Translations under genes and position numbers: made by a program
Notes under the pieces: generated by a model
Databases searched by the model: none
Told to the model about the DNA's origin: nothing
What the model saw: the letters and a program-made list of their open reading frames with translations, nothing else
Assembly: GCF_035621135.1 (NCBI RefSeq)
Contig: NZ_CP141728.1
Span: 1,364,001-1,428,000 of the forward strand
Direction of reading: 5' to 3'
Length of the DNA stretch: 64,000 bases
From: Sinanaerobacter sp. ZZT-01
Lineage (GTDB): Bacteria > Bacillota > Clostridia > Peptostreptococcales > Anaerovoracaceae
Shown here: in pieces, positions 9,384 to 18,156 of the stretch
How positions within the stretch are numbered: position 1 is the first letter of the stretch
How the letters are laid out: each line of letters begins with the position of its first letter

Positions 9384-11567
9384 ATGTCTAAAAATCGCAA
9401 TAATTATTGGGAAGAAGTAGAAGATCAATTGAAAAAAATAGAAGAAGTAAGAAAACAGGAAAAAATGATTTTTGAAAAAGAGAAGCATCCTTCTAAAAAT
9501 AGTAAAAGAAAAAGGAAATCAAAACAAAAGAAAAACAACACAGGCTTTGTGGAAGACCTAAATGAAAAAGAAGACCACAATCAGAAAAAGAATCCGATTG
9601 CTGCGGCTAAGAATATAGAAAAAGACAAAAAAGAAAAAATCGGAAGTAAGAAAGAAAAGACGCAAAAAGATATACAGCAAAATATACAAAAACAAGTTGA
9701 AATACAGCGGAAAAACAGCAAAGAATTTACCGATCAAATAGAGGAATCAGTTCAGGATGATCTAGACAAAAAAATTGATGAAGTATTCAAAATTTGTCTG
9801 GAAGAAAAAATAGAAGAAGCGGAAACAGAAAGCATGCGTTTGGATGCAGCAATTGACGCATTTTTTCTAAAAGTAAAAAGGATAGGAAACCGATTAAAGC
9901 AAACGTTTCGATCAATGAAACATGCAGTTTCAGAAGTTGTGAGCCCTCAGGGAAGCTCCAATCGTCAAGATGCACCTCTGCCTTATGAGAAGCTTACGGC
10001 GAAGCGGCTGACTCTACTAAAAGAGTATGGATTGATCGCGATGGATTATACGCTGATCCGGTTTGCCCGCTATTATGGCATCTTCTCAGTAAAAGAGAAA
10101 AAAATAGCTGCGAAAGTAGCCGGATTCGTAAATTGCATAGATTATAGGTTGGGACAGTGGTCCATTAAAATAGAAATGTGGATGTATGAACTTTTCCATT
10201 GGCTTGAACGCGTGGAAGACTATGCAGAGCACCATAAAGCTTTACTGATAAAGAGCTTTGCCGGGTTTGTAGCTGGAATCGCTTTAATTTGCCTGCTTAT
10301 CGGACGAATCAGTGCGTATGAGTATAGCTATAATGGAAAAGTATTGGGAATTGTAAAAGATCAGCAAGAGGTATACAAAACGATTGATGTCATCGGAACA
10401 AAATTAGCGGATTCTTATGATGCACAGATTGAAATTGATAAAGAAAATGATATAAGTTTTCATCGTGTTATGGGCCTTGGACTGAAATTAGATTCAACCG
10501 AAGATATTCTAAATACCTTAACCTATATGAGAGATATCAAGGTTACCGCTTATGGTATTTTTGCGGACGGAGAGCAAAAATCTATATTGCAAAACAAGAA
10601 AACAGCGAGTGAAGTTTTGCAGCAGGTTAAAGACTATTTTGCACCTCCTATGTCAGGAATCTCCTATGATAAAGTAGGATTTGCACAAAAAGTAGAGATT
10701 AAGCCAGTGCATACAAAATTAGGAGAAATAAAAAATCCAACAGAAGCATTGAATTATATGCTGACAGGAGCTGTGGAAAAAAAGGTTCACGTCGTACAGT
10801 CGGGAGAGACCTTTTCGGGGATTGCATCTTCCTATGAGATGAAACAAAGTGAATTAGCCCGATCCAATCCAACCGTACAACCGGATAAGCTGAAAATTGG
10901 GCAAGAACTATATTTAGACCAAGATTCTCCGGTCTTGATGGTAGAGACCGTAGAAACTGCCGGATATAATTTGCCGATTCCATATGATATTACATATGAA
11001 AATACGACCACTTTGTATAAAGGGGAACAGACAGTTAAGTCGACCGGATCCAACGGACAAGAAGCAGTTGTTGCTCAAATTGTACGGCATAATGGTGTAG
11101 AAGTCAGCCGGACAGTATTGAGTAGTGAGGTATTGAGTGAGCCGGCAAATCAAGTCGTGTTAGTAGGAACAAAAGCAAAGCCAAAGTTAGTCGGAACCGG
11201 AACTTACCGCTATCCCGTAAGAGGAGCTAGACTGACTTCAAAGTTCGGACGTCGATGGGGAAGGGTCCACTATGGAGTTGATTTGGCCTGTTCAATAGGA
11301 ACAAGCATTACGTCAGCAGATGGAGGAACGGTCACTTTTGCTGGGTATAAAGGCTCTTATGGTTACTTAGTAATTATCAACCATGGAGGTGGTCGTGAGA
11401 CGTATTATGCACATTGCAGCAAGCTGTTCGTAAAGAAGGGCGACAAAGTATATCAGGGACAGCATATTGCAAATGTAGGAAATACGGGAAGAAGTACCGG
11501 ACCTCATGTCCATTTCGAGGTTCACGTAAACGGAACTGCGAAAAATCCATTAAATTACTTAAAATAA
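9384..11567 (+). CDS. Membrane-anchored M23 peptidase with G5 and LysM domains
   Basis: The 727-residue protein has an unusually long, Lys/Glu-rich N-terminal region (about 285 residues, coiled-coil-like) that should lie in the cytoplasm. One membrane helix follows (about 288-308). Outside come a LysM repeat (about 470-515, HVVQSGETFSGIASSYEMK), a G5-like domain (about 520-600) and a C-terminal M23 domain. The M23 zinc site is intact: HYGVD (HxxxD) and HVHFEVH (HxH). M23 enzymes cut peptide bridges in peptidoglycan. The start follows AAGGGAGGGA. It ends at a bidirectional terminator. Confidence 0.9.
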   Translation: MSKNRNNYWEEVEDQLKKIEEVRKQEKMIFEKEKHPSKNSKRKRKSKQKKNNTGFVEDLNEKEDHNQKKNPIAAAKNIEKDKKEKIGSKKEKTQKDIQQNIQKQVEIQRKNSKEFTDQIEESVQDDLDKKIDEVFKICLEEKIEEAETESMRLDAAIDAFFLKVKRIGNRLKQTFRSMKHAVSEVVSPQGSSNRQDAPLPYEKLTAKRLTLLKEYGLIAMDYTLIRFARYYGIFSVKEKKIAAKVAGFVNCIDYRLGQWSIKIEMWMYELFHWLERVEDYAEHHKALLIKSFAGFVAGIALICLLIGRISAYEYSYNGKVLGIVKDQQEVYKTIDVIGTKLADSYDAQIEIDKENDISFHRVMGLGLKLDSTEDILNTLTYMRDIKVTAYGIFADGEQKSILQNKKTASEVLQQVKDYFAPPMSGISYDKVGFAQKVEIKPVHTKLGEIKNPTEALNYMLTGAVEKKVHVVQSGETFSGIASSYEMKQSELARSNPTVQPDKLKIGQELYLDQDSPVLMVETVETAGYNLPIPYDITYENTTTLYKGEQTVKSTGSNGQEAVVAQIVRHNGVEVSRTVLSSEVLSEPANQVVLVGTKAKPKLVGTGTYRYPVRGARLTSKFGRRWGRVHYGVDLACSIGTSITSADGGTVTFAGYKGSYGYLVIINHGGGRETYYAHCSKLFVKKGDKVYQGQHIANVGNTGRSTGPHVHFEVHVNGTAKNPLNYLK

Positions 11568-11590
11568 TAAATAAAAAAATCAATAATAAA

Positions 11591-11636
11591 AAGAGAAAGC
11601 GGCAAAATATAAAGATTGAATTGCCGCTTTTTCTCA
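11591..11636. terminator. Bidirectional terminator between M23 peptidase and subtilase
   Basis: AAAGCGGCAA and TTGCCGCTTT form a perfect 10-bp stem with A- and T-runs on both sides, placed between two converging genes. Confidence 0.8.
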
Positions 11637-11658
11637 TAACAGAATATATAATGGTTTT

Positions 11659-12846
11659 TTATAAATCAAAGAAAACTTCATAATTTAATATGCCGCGCCC
11701 TTGTGCATTAGAAGAAGTACGCTGCAGAGGTAAGGTATTACGCATGAGTATCCGCTTTACCTCCATTGGTGTCAATTTTGGATAAAGAGCATACAGACAT
11801 GCCGCAGCGCCGCTGACTACCGGGGCAGCCATAGAGGTGCCGGATTGTATCACATAACCCTTTGGATTGGTTGCATCCAGAGAAACGATGTCAACACCCG
11901 GTGCAAGAAGATCTGGTTTCACCACACCAGACGGTGTTGGACCACGGCTGGAAAAAGGTGCAACCGAAGGAGAAGATGCGAAATCAGCAGCACCGACCGT
12001 AATGACATAAGGACTGGTAGCAGGCGAATTGATCGTGCATCGATCAGGACCATTGTTTCCGGCAGCGGCAACTACGGTAATTCCGTGGTGGACTGCAGCA
12101 TTTGCCCCTTTAATTAAAGGATCTTCTTCATAAGAAGGATCGGTAGGAACGCCCAAAGAAAGATTGATGACACGAATGCCATATAGACGGCGATTGTTAA
12201 TAACCCACTGCATGGCAGCTAAGATGTCGGATGTTGTGCCGTTTCCATCACCATTTAAAGCTTTTATGGAAATGATGTCCGCAGCAGGTGCCGTTCCGGC
12301 AAATCTCTCTGAAACGAAGCCGTTTCCGGCAGCAATTCCGGCAACGTGAGTCCCGTGTCCGTCATCATCGTATGGGACTGACTGATGCTCAATAAAATCT
12401 TTAAATGCAATGATTCGGTTTTGAGGGTAAACAAGATCATAATGCGGAGCAACACCGGTGTCGATAATAGCGATGCCCACATTTTGACCGTGCCTTTTAT
12501 CAGAAAGAATTTCATGCTTAGAAAGTCGATGTTTATCATAATTCGTTTTTAACGGAATATCGGGACGATTAAGTAAAGGTTTTGTATTTTTTTCTCCAAT
12601 TTTAGAAACCAGCGGATCATCGGAAATCAAACGAATGGATTGATTTTTCGAAAGAGTGTCTATTTTATCAGCGGAAAGCTCAACGGAAACCGCATTGATA
12701 AAAGGCAATTCATATTTGATCGGTCCGTAGCTATCTGCAATGTAATCACGGATTTCATAAATGGTTTTTTTTGAATATATAATAACGGGAAAAAGAGTCT
12801 GCCTTGAAGCAGACAATTTTGCGACTAGTCGCGGATGTATTTGCAT
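11659..12846 (-). CDS. Subtilisin-like serine protease (S8), no signal peptide
   Basis: The 395-residue protease has the complete S8 triad: Asp in AIIDTGVAPHYD, His in DDDGHGTHVAGIAAG and Ser in SGTSMAAPVVSG. The oxyanion Asn is in AAAGNNGP. An N-terminal region of about 100 residues resembles an inhibitor-type propeptide, and there is no signal peptide. This fits AprX-like or intracellular subtilases. The ATG chosen lies nine bases after GGAG; an upstream TTG would overlap that site. It is alone on its strand, divergent from walR. Confidence 0.9.
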   Translation of the reverse strand: MQIHPRLVAKLSASRQTLFPVIIYSKKTIYEIRDYIADSYGPIKYELPFINAVSVELSADKIDTLSKNQSIRLISDDPLVSKIGEKNTKPLLNRPDIPLKTNYDKHRLSKHEILSDKRHGQNVGIAIIDTGVAPHYDLVYPQNRIIAFKDFIEHQSVPYDDDGHGTHVAGIAAGNGFVSERFAGTAPAADIISIKALNGDGNGTTSDILAAMQWVINNRRLYGIRVINLSLGVPTDPSYEEDPLIKGANAAVHHGITVVAAAGNNGPDRCTINSPATSPYVITVGAADFASSPSVAPFSSRGPTPSGVVKPDLLAPGVDIVSLDATNPKGYVIQSGTSMAAPVVSGAAACLYALYPKLTPMEVKRILMRNTLPLQRTSSNAQGRGILNYEVFFDL

Positions 12847-12912
12847 ATGATTCAACTCCAATTTCTAAATTTGATTTATAATATGCAAAAGGAACCTGCT
12901 TTGCTTATTTTT

Positions 12913-12941
12913 TTGACGGAGATTTGATTTTTTGCTATAAT
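12913..12941 (+). promoter_or_regulatory. Promoter of walR-walK
   Basis: TTGACG and TATAAT are separated by 17 bases, with a TG one base before the -10 element. It lies about 50 bases before the walR start and close to the divergent subtilase gene. Confidence 0.8.
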
Positions 12942-12992
12942 AGAAACAGTTTGTACGATTTATTAAGGGGATTTGGTTAAGGAGGAAAAAGA

Positions 12993-13691
12993 ATGGAATT
13001 AAAGAAGGTTTTAATCATAGAAGATGAAAAATCCATTTCTGATATTATAAAATTTAATTTAGCCAAAGAAGGATTCCAAATAGAGACTGCGTATGATGGA
13101 CAGGAAGGACTCACAAAGGCACTGTCAGTTAATCCGGATTTGATCTTACTGGATGTGATGCTGCCGATTATGGATGGGTTCCTTGTATGTAAAAAAATAC
13201 GCGAAACAAGTGCAGTTCCAATTTTAATGTTGACTGCAAAAGAAGAAGAAGTTGATAAGGTTCTAGGTTTAGAGCTAGGCGCTGATGATTATATTACAAA
13301 ACCTTTTGGCATGCGTGAATTAATTGCAAGAATCAAAGCGAATATTCGAAGAATGGATTTTGTGGATGAGCTGCAGGATGCACCATCCAATATACAGGAA
13401 TTTGGTAATTTAGCGATCGATTTAAACCGTTATGAGGTTCGCAAAAACGAAGTACCTTTGGAACTTACGCTTCGTGAATTTGAATTGCTGAAATACCTGG
13501 CAGAGCGAGAAAATAAAGTATTCTCCAGAGAACAATTGTTAGAAGAGGTCTGGGGCTATGAGTACTATGGTGATATTCGTACTGTAGATGTAACGGTTCG
13601 AAGATTGAGAGAAAAGCTGGAAGATGATTCCAGTGATCCGAAATATATCATGACAAAACGGGGAATCGGATATTACTTTAGGAGGCCGTAA
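12993..13691 (+). CDS. walR: OmpR-family response regulator (WalR-like)
   Basis: The 232-residue regulator has a receiver domain with acidic residues E10 and D11, the phosphorylation site D54 in LLDVM and K103 in ITKPF. A winged-helix DNA-binding domain follows (about 135-230). Together with the kinase immediately downstream it matches WalRK/YycFG, which governs cell-wall turnover. PhoP-type regulators are similar, but the lack of an adjacent phosphate locus and the overall sequence favour WalR. Start follows AAGGAGGAAAAAGA. Confidence 0.85.
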   Translation: MELKKVLIIEDEKSISDIIKFNLAKEGFQIETAYDGQEGLTKALSVNPDLILLDVMLPIMDGFLVCKKIRETSAVPILMLTAKEEEVDKVLGLELGADDYITKPFGMRELIARIKANIRRMDFVDELQDAPSNIQEFGNLAIDLNRYEVRKNEVPLELTLREFELLKYLAERENKVFSREQLLEEVWGYEYYGDIRTVDVTVRRLREKLEDDSSDPKYIMTKRGIGYYFRRP

Positions 13692-13694
13692 GGG

Positions 13695-15521
13695 ATGCTT
13701 GGGACAAAGAAGTGGAACAGCATACGATGGAGAATTGTCCTTATTTATTTTTTGTTGGTTTTTATAGCGATGACGATTGTTTCCGTTTTCATTGTAAATC
13801 AGCTGGAAGTTTATCAGCTCAATTCGATTCGAGACAATTTGACAAAGACTGTTAAAGACAGTGGCTTGCTCACTTCTTTTGAAGTATATGATGATTTGAC
13901 AAGCCATAGCAAAGAGATTCAGAATACTTTAGATCAAGGATGGAAGAACAGCTTCCAGGAAGAAATGTCAATTGTAGATACTAACTTTACGATCATTGCT
14001 TCTACGAATAAAAATATAATCGGAAAAAATGCAACCGAATTATTGAATACAACACTTCTTACTACCGCAATGATTGGGGGAAAGCAAGCAGAAGCCGATG
14101 GGGTAAATCTCGCAAACATTCCGATTAAAAATATTGCATTTCCGATTGGTGAAGCAGAAAATATCATCGGTGCGGTGTATATTCGTGCCGATTTATCAGA
14201 TGTCTTTAATTTTTTGACACAATCGAAACTGATTTTTATACGTGCTATGGTACTGGCATTGCTTGTAACAGTAATCCTTGGTTTCTTTATCGCAAAAAGT
14301 ATTACGGTGCCGATTAATGATGTGACTGAAAAAGCAGAAAAGATGGCGCAAGGAGACTTTAGCCAAGAAGTAAGCGTCATGTCGGATGATGAGATCGGAA
14401 GACTGGCAGAGATGTTCAATCTATTGCGGCAGAAGCTGAATATTACCCTTGCAGAAATCTCTAATGAAAAAAGCAAATTAGAAACAATCCTGTGCTATAT
14501 GGCAGATGGATTGATTGCAATTGACCTTTCAGGAGGAATCATACACGCCAATCCTGCGGCAAGACAAATGCTGGGTATTGTCGATCCTGATCTAGAATCA
14601 AAAAATTGTAACGATGTATTAAAAAAATATAGCAAGATTTTTCATTTGGAAAATCTAAAAGAAAATTGCAAAGAAGGAGGGGGCCAAGAAATATTTAACT
14701 ATGGCTCATCTGCTTTCGCGGTTCGCTATGATCGCTTTCGGGATGAGAATGATGAGGATGTCGGCATTATAATTATTCTACAAGATATCACAGAACGGCA
14801 AAAACTGGAAAATATGCAGACGGATTTTGTTGCTAATGTATCACATGAATTGAAAACACCTTTAACCACAATTAAAAGCTATACAGAGACCTTGATGGAT
14901 GGAACGTTGGAAGACATAGAAATGGCAGCCAGCTTTTTGAAAATAATTGACACAGAAGCTGACCGCATGAATCGTTTGGTAAAAGATCTGTTGCAGCTAT
15001 CGAGACTGGATTATAAACAAGAAAAATGGCATAAAAAAGATAGCAACTTAATTTGGCTTTTGCGCGCTGTTGTTACAAAAGTGGAGATGACAGCAAAGCA
15101 GAAGGAACAGCATTTGAATTGTATCTTTGACGGCGAACAGGGCATTATGGTTACGGTTGATAAAGACCGGATTGAACAAGTCTTGTTAAATATTTTAAGT
15201 AATGCAATAAAGTATACCCAAGAGGGGGGACGCATTGATATTGATGCAATGAGGATAGACGGTCAAGCAAGGGTAATTGTGACCGATAACGGGATGGGGA
15301 TGGCAGAATCAGAGATTCCTCGCATCTTTGAACGCTTTTACCGAGTGGATAAAGCAAGGTCAAGAGCTATGGGTGGAACTGGATTGGGACTTTCCATCTC
15401 TAAGCAAATTGTGGAGGAGCACGGTGGTTCAATAGAAATTGAGAGCCAGGAAGGAAAAGGGACAAAAGCAACACTTGTTCTTCCTTTAGCACCAATCCGG
15501 GGACAGCGGAACATTGAATAA
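13695..15521 (+). CDS. walK: Membrane sensor histidine kinase (WalK-like)
   Basis: The 608-residue kinase has two membrane helices (about 12-34 and 178-199) flanking an extracellular sensor domain, then HAMP (about 200-252) and PAS (about 262-365). The phosphoacceptor region NVSHELKTPLTT carries H384. The ATP-binding domain has N (ILSNAIKYT), G1 (DNGMGM) and G2 (GGTGLGLS) boxes. It would phosphorylate the regulator encoded three bases upstream. The extra auxiliary genes yycH and yycI of bacilli are missing. Sporulation genes follow instead, after a strong terminator. Confidence 0.88.
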   Translation: MLGTKKWNSIRWRIVLIYFLLVFIAMTIVSVFIVNQLEVYQLNSIRDNLTKTVKDSGLLTSFEVYDDLTSHSKEIQNTLDQGWKNSFQEEMSIVDTNFTIIASTNKNIIGKNATELLNTTLLTTAMIGGKQAEADGVNLANIPIKNIAFPIGEAENIIGAVYIRADLSDVFNFLTQSKLIFIRAMVLALLVTVILGFFIAKSITVPINDVTEKAEKMAQGDFSQEVSVMSDDEIGRLAEMFNLLRQKLNITLAEISNEKSKLETILCYMADGLIAIDLSGGIIHANPAARQMLGIVDPDLESKNCNDVLKKYSKIFHLENLKENCKEGGGQEIFNYGSSAFAVRYDRFRDENDEDVGIIIILQDITERQKLENMQTDFVANVSHELKTPLTTIKSYTETLMDGTLEDIEMAASFLKIIDTEADRMNRLVKDLLQLSRLDYKQEKWHKKDSNLIWLLRAVVTKVEMTAKQKEQHLNCIFDGEQGIMVTVDKDRIEQVLLNILSNAIKYTQEGGRIDIDAMRIDGQARVIVTDNGMGMAESEIPRIFERFYRVDKARSRAMGGTGLGLSISKQIVEEHGGSIEIESQEGKGTKATLVLPLAPIRGQRNIE

Positions 15522-15531
15522 CATAAATGAT

Positions 15532-15571
15532 ACCTCCTTGTCATAAAGTGTATGGCAAGGAGGTGTTTTTT
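15532..15571 (+). terminator. Terminator hairpin that contains the yabP ribosome binding site
   Basis: ACCTCCTTGTCAT and ATGGCAAGGAGGT pair over 13 bp (one G-U) around a seven-base loop, followed by G and six Ts. The 3' arm is the AAGGAGGT ribosome binding site of yabP, and the U-run reaches its ATG. The same hairpin could therefore end walRK transcripts and hide the yabP site in any read-through RNA. Confidence 0.8.
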
Positions 15572-15850
15572 ATGGATGATATGAAAGAGAAGAAAACACA
15601 TAGTGTTTTTATGGAAAATCGTGAAAGAATGGTTGTCACAGGAGTAAAGGATGTAGCAAATTTCAATGAGGATACGGTTTTACTGGATTTAAATCAAGGA
15701 GGCATGCAGTTAAAGGGGAACCATCTGCACATTCAAAGCTTAGATTTACAAGAAGGAAAGGTTGTTGTAAATGGATTTTTTCATTCTATGGCATACACCG
15801 AAAAGAAAGAGAAACAGGATAAGAACTGGCTGGAGAGGATACTGAAATGA
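15572..15850 (+). CDS. yabP: Sporulation protein YabP
   Basis: The 92-residue protein matches YabP: ENRERMVVTGVKDVANFNEDTVLL and a segment about the product of a small folded beta protein (YabP/YqfC family). In Bacillus subtilis yabP is a sporulation gene expressed in the mother cell. The ATG follows AAGGAGGT at eight bases; a longer frame from 15527 is rejected. Its stop codon overlaps the yabQ start as ATGA, showing translational coupling. Confidence 0.9.
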   Translation: MDDMKEKKTHSVFMENRERMVVTGVKDVANFNEDTVLLDLNQGGMQLKGNHLHIQSLDLQEGKVVVNGFFHSMAYTEKKEKQDKNWLERILK

Positions 15851-16182
15851 ACCCCTTGATTCCAAGCCAAGTATTTGATGTTTTTGTTATGTTTTATGCA
15901 GGAATGATAGTCATGTTTTTTTATCAAATTCTGGAAGGTTATAAGAAGAGAAGAAAAACGACAAAAATGTTTATGAAAGCGACATTGGAAATTATATTTT
16001 GGATTTTTGCTGCCTTTATAACTTGTGCTTTTTTATATTATTGCTGCTATGGTGAGCTAAGCGTACATAGCTTTGTTGCACTTTTCAGCGGGATGTGTTT
16101 ATGGAGATTTTGTGTAGGTAAAAAAATTTCAATTTTTATTGGTCAGCTTTATGGTATAATAAAGTCTAAAGCTAAAATATGA
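15847..16182 (+). CDS. yabQ: Spore cortex biosynthesis protein YabQ
   Basis: The 111-residue membrane protein has three hydrophobic segments, around residues 10-28, 45-65 and 70-95. It resembles YabQ, needed for spore cortex formation in B. subtilis and located in the membranes around the forespore. Its identity rests strongly on the overlap with yabP and the following divIC-like gene, since YabQ sequences diverge. The start overlaps the yabP stop by four bases. Confidence 0.82.
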   Translation: MNPLIPSQVFDVFVMFYAGMIVMFFYQILEGYKKRRKTTKMFMKATLEIIFWIFAAFITCAFLYYCCYGELSVHSFVALFSGMCLWRFCVGKKISIFIGQLYGIIKSKAKI

Positions 16183-16238
16183 AATTAATATAAAGAGCAC
16201 ATTGTATTTTCATTTTTCTGAAAGATTTGGTGAGGCAC

Positions 16239-16724
16239 ATGGCGAAAAAAAAAAGGAGCCGCGCTTATAAAGAAAACAATCAAATTATAGATATTGAAGC
16301 AGCACGAAGAAAACGCAGCCAAAAACGAAAAGAGGCTTATGAAAAAAAGAAGATAAAAGAGAAGAACCCAGGGGTGTCCGAACGGCGTGCAATTAAAATT
16401 GTCCGCCATCGTTTTATTTGTGTCGCCGCTTTTTTTCTCATTGCAATACTCATGTCTTTGACGGTTTACAATTTAATTTCATTAAACGCAGCACAGAAGG
16501 CAGAAGTAGAAAAACAAAAAGCATTGAAAAAAGAGCAAGCTAGATTAGAAGAACAATTAAAGCAGGTGAACAGTGAAGAATACATTGAAGAGCAGGCAAG
16601 GACACAGCTTCAAATGATTAAGCCCGGAGAAAAGATTTATGTAGTACCGGAAGATGATAAGAAAGAAGAAAGCGAAAATGAAAAAGAGAAAGATAACGAG
16701 CTTAAAAGTGTTGTGCCTCAATAG
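16239..16724 (+). CDS. divIC: Septum formation initiator, FtsB/DivIC family
   Basis: The 161-residue protein has a basic cytoplasmic N-terminus (about 1-65) and one membrane helix (about 66-88). A coiled coil follows (about 90-125, KAEVEKQKALKKEQARLEEQ), ending in the motif EEYIEEQARTQLQMIKPGE that defines FtsB/DivIC. It joins FtsL and DivIB at the division septum. The ATG after GGTGAGGCAC is preferred over the upstream TTG. An extended -10 (TGGTATAAT, 16152-16160) inside the end of yabQ may give it its own promoter. Confidence 0.88.
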   Translation: MAKKKRSRAYKENNQIIDIEAARRKRSQKRKEAYEKKKIKEKNPGVSERRAIKIVRHRFICVAAFFLIAILMSLTVYNLISLNAAQKAEVEKQKALKKEQARLEEQLKQVNSEEYIEEQARTQLQMIKPGEKIYVVPEDDKKEESENEKEKDNELKSVVPQ

Positions 16725-16745
16725 TAAAAAGAAATGGGGTCTGTC

Positions 16746-17300
16746 ATGATCCAAGAAGTAATCGTAGTAGAAGGCAGAGATGATGAGAGTGCTGTTAAAT
16801 GTGCGGTAGAAGCACAGACAATTGCAACGCATGGATTTGGCATTCGAAAAAGCACTTTTGCTTTAATTGAAAAAGCATATCAAACCACAGGAATTATCAT
16901 TTTTACTGATCCAGACCATGCAGGAGAGAGCATTCGAAAGAGGCTTAGTGAAAGATTTCCGGATGCAAAGCATGCGTATCTATCCAGAGAAGAAGCCAAA
17001 AAGGATGGAGATATAGGCATTGAAAACGCAAGTGCTGATACGATTAGAGAAGCTTTAAAAAAAGTGAGATGCATTTCGAGAGAAACAAAAGTCACTTTTT
17101 CAAAGCAAGATTTATTTGATTATGGTCTTTGCGGGGCAGCAGATGCTGCAGCAAGACGTGATTATATTGGAAAAAAATTGGGAATTGGATATGGAAATAC
17201 TAAGGTATTTTTGAGCCGTTTAAATCATTATGGGATTAGCAGAGAGGAATTTGAAGAGGCATGGACAAGCTCTATTCACCAAATACCATTCGAAAAATAA
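16746..17300 (+). CDS. rnmV: Ribonuclease M5
   Basis: The 184-residue protein is a TOPRIM enzyme: VVEGRDDESAV carries the catalytic Glu and FTDPDHAGESI the DxD-type metal site. RNase M5 matures the 5S rRNA precursor. Its pairing with rsmA downstream, overlapping by 40 bases, is the standard arrangement in Firmicutes. The second in-frame ATG, giving MIQEVIVVEGRDD, is the typical start and lies after GGGG. Confidence 0.93.
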   Translation: MIQEVIVVEGRDDESAVKCAVEAQTIATHGFGIRKSTFALIEKAYQTTGIIIFTDPDHAGESIRKRLSERFPDAKHAYLSREEAKKDGDIGIENASADTIREALKKVRCISRETKVTFSKQDLFDYGLCGAADAAARRDYIGKKLGIGYGNTKVFLSRLNHYGISREEFEEAWTSSIHQIPFEK

Positions 17301-18133
17301 AAGAAAAGTATGGCTTTCATCTGTCAAAAAGCTTAGGACAAAATTTTTTAACTGACGCAAATATTATTGATAAAATCATTGAAGGTGCGCAAATCGGAGA
17401 GACTGATTTAGTAATTGAAATCGGGCCGGGAATTGGTGTGCTAACGGCTGCAGCTGCTGCTTATGCACGAAAAGTCATCGCTGTAGAAATTGACAGAAAT
17501 TTAATACCGATATTAGAAGAAACGTTGAAAGAATATGAGAATATTTCAATCTTACATGCAGATATTTTAAAAACGGATTTAATTGCTGTACTTGAACAAA
17601 ATAAAGAGATAAACAAAACAGAAAGAACAGGTGTAAAAATAATTGGAAATTTACCCTATTACATTACAACACCGATTATTATGAAATTATTAGAGGAAGG
17701 TGTTCCTGTTGACAGCATTACAATTATGATGCAAAAAGAGGTCGCAGATCGAATCAAGTCGGGGCCGGGAACAAAAGCGTATGGTGCGCTTTCCGTTGCT
17801 GTGCAGTATTACTGTACAGTAGTTCCGGTAGCTTCGGTACCGAAGGAGGTATTTATTCCACAGCCAAAGGTAGACTCAGCGGTGATTCGGCTGGATTTGC
17901 GAAAAGAAAAATCTGTGAAATTATTGGATGAAGCAGTGTTTTTTTCTGTGGTTAAATACGGATTTGGGAAAAGAAGAAAAACACTTTTGAATTCCTTAAC
18001 TGGTGTGATGGGGAAAACGAAAGAAGAAATAGCAGAGGCGCTGACGGAAACGGGGATAGACCCAATGCGAAGAGCCGAAACTTTAAGCATTGAAGAATTT
18101 GCCAGCTTGTCTAATAGGATTGCGGAAAAATAA
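17261..18133 (+). CDS. rsmA: 16S rRNA dimethyladenosine transferase (KsgA/RsmA)
   Basis: The 290-residue methyltransferase has the KsgA opening FHLSKSLGQNFLTDANIID, the S-adenosylmethionine loop EIGPGIGVLT and the catalytic motif NLPYYITTP. It dimethylates two adjacent adenines near the 3' end of 16S rRNA. The ATG follows GAAGAGG and lies within the end of rnmV, so translation of the two is coupled. Length is normal. Confidence 0.96.
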   Translation: MDKLYSPNTIRKIKEKYGFHLSKSLGQNFLTDANIIDKIIEGAQIGETDLVIEIGPGIGVLTAAAAAYARKVIAVEIDRNLIPILEETLKEYENISILHADILKTDLIAVLEQNKEINKTERTGVKIIGNLPYYITTPIIMKLLEEGVPVDSITIMMQKEVADRIKSGPGTKAYGALSVAVQYYCTVVPVASVPKEVFIPQPKVDSAVIRLDLRKEKSVKLLDEAVFFSVVKYGFGKRRKTLLNSLTGVMGKTKEEIAEALTETGIDPMRRAETLSIEEFASLSNRIAEK

Positions 18134-18156
18134 AGGCTGGAGGATACAAGGTACAA

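Noticed and set aside
11845-12540. Open frames on the strand opposite the subtilase gene
   Set aside because: They mirror the coding bias of the subtilase, lack ribosome binding sites and have no recognisable motifs.
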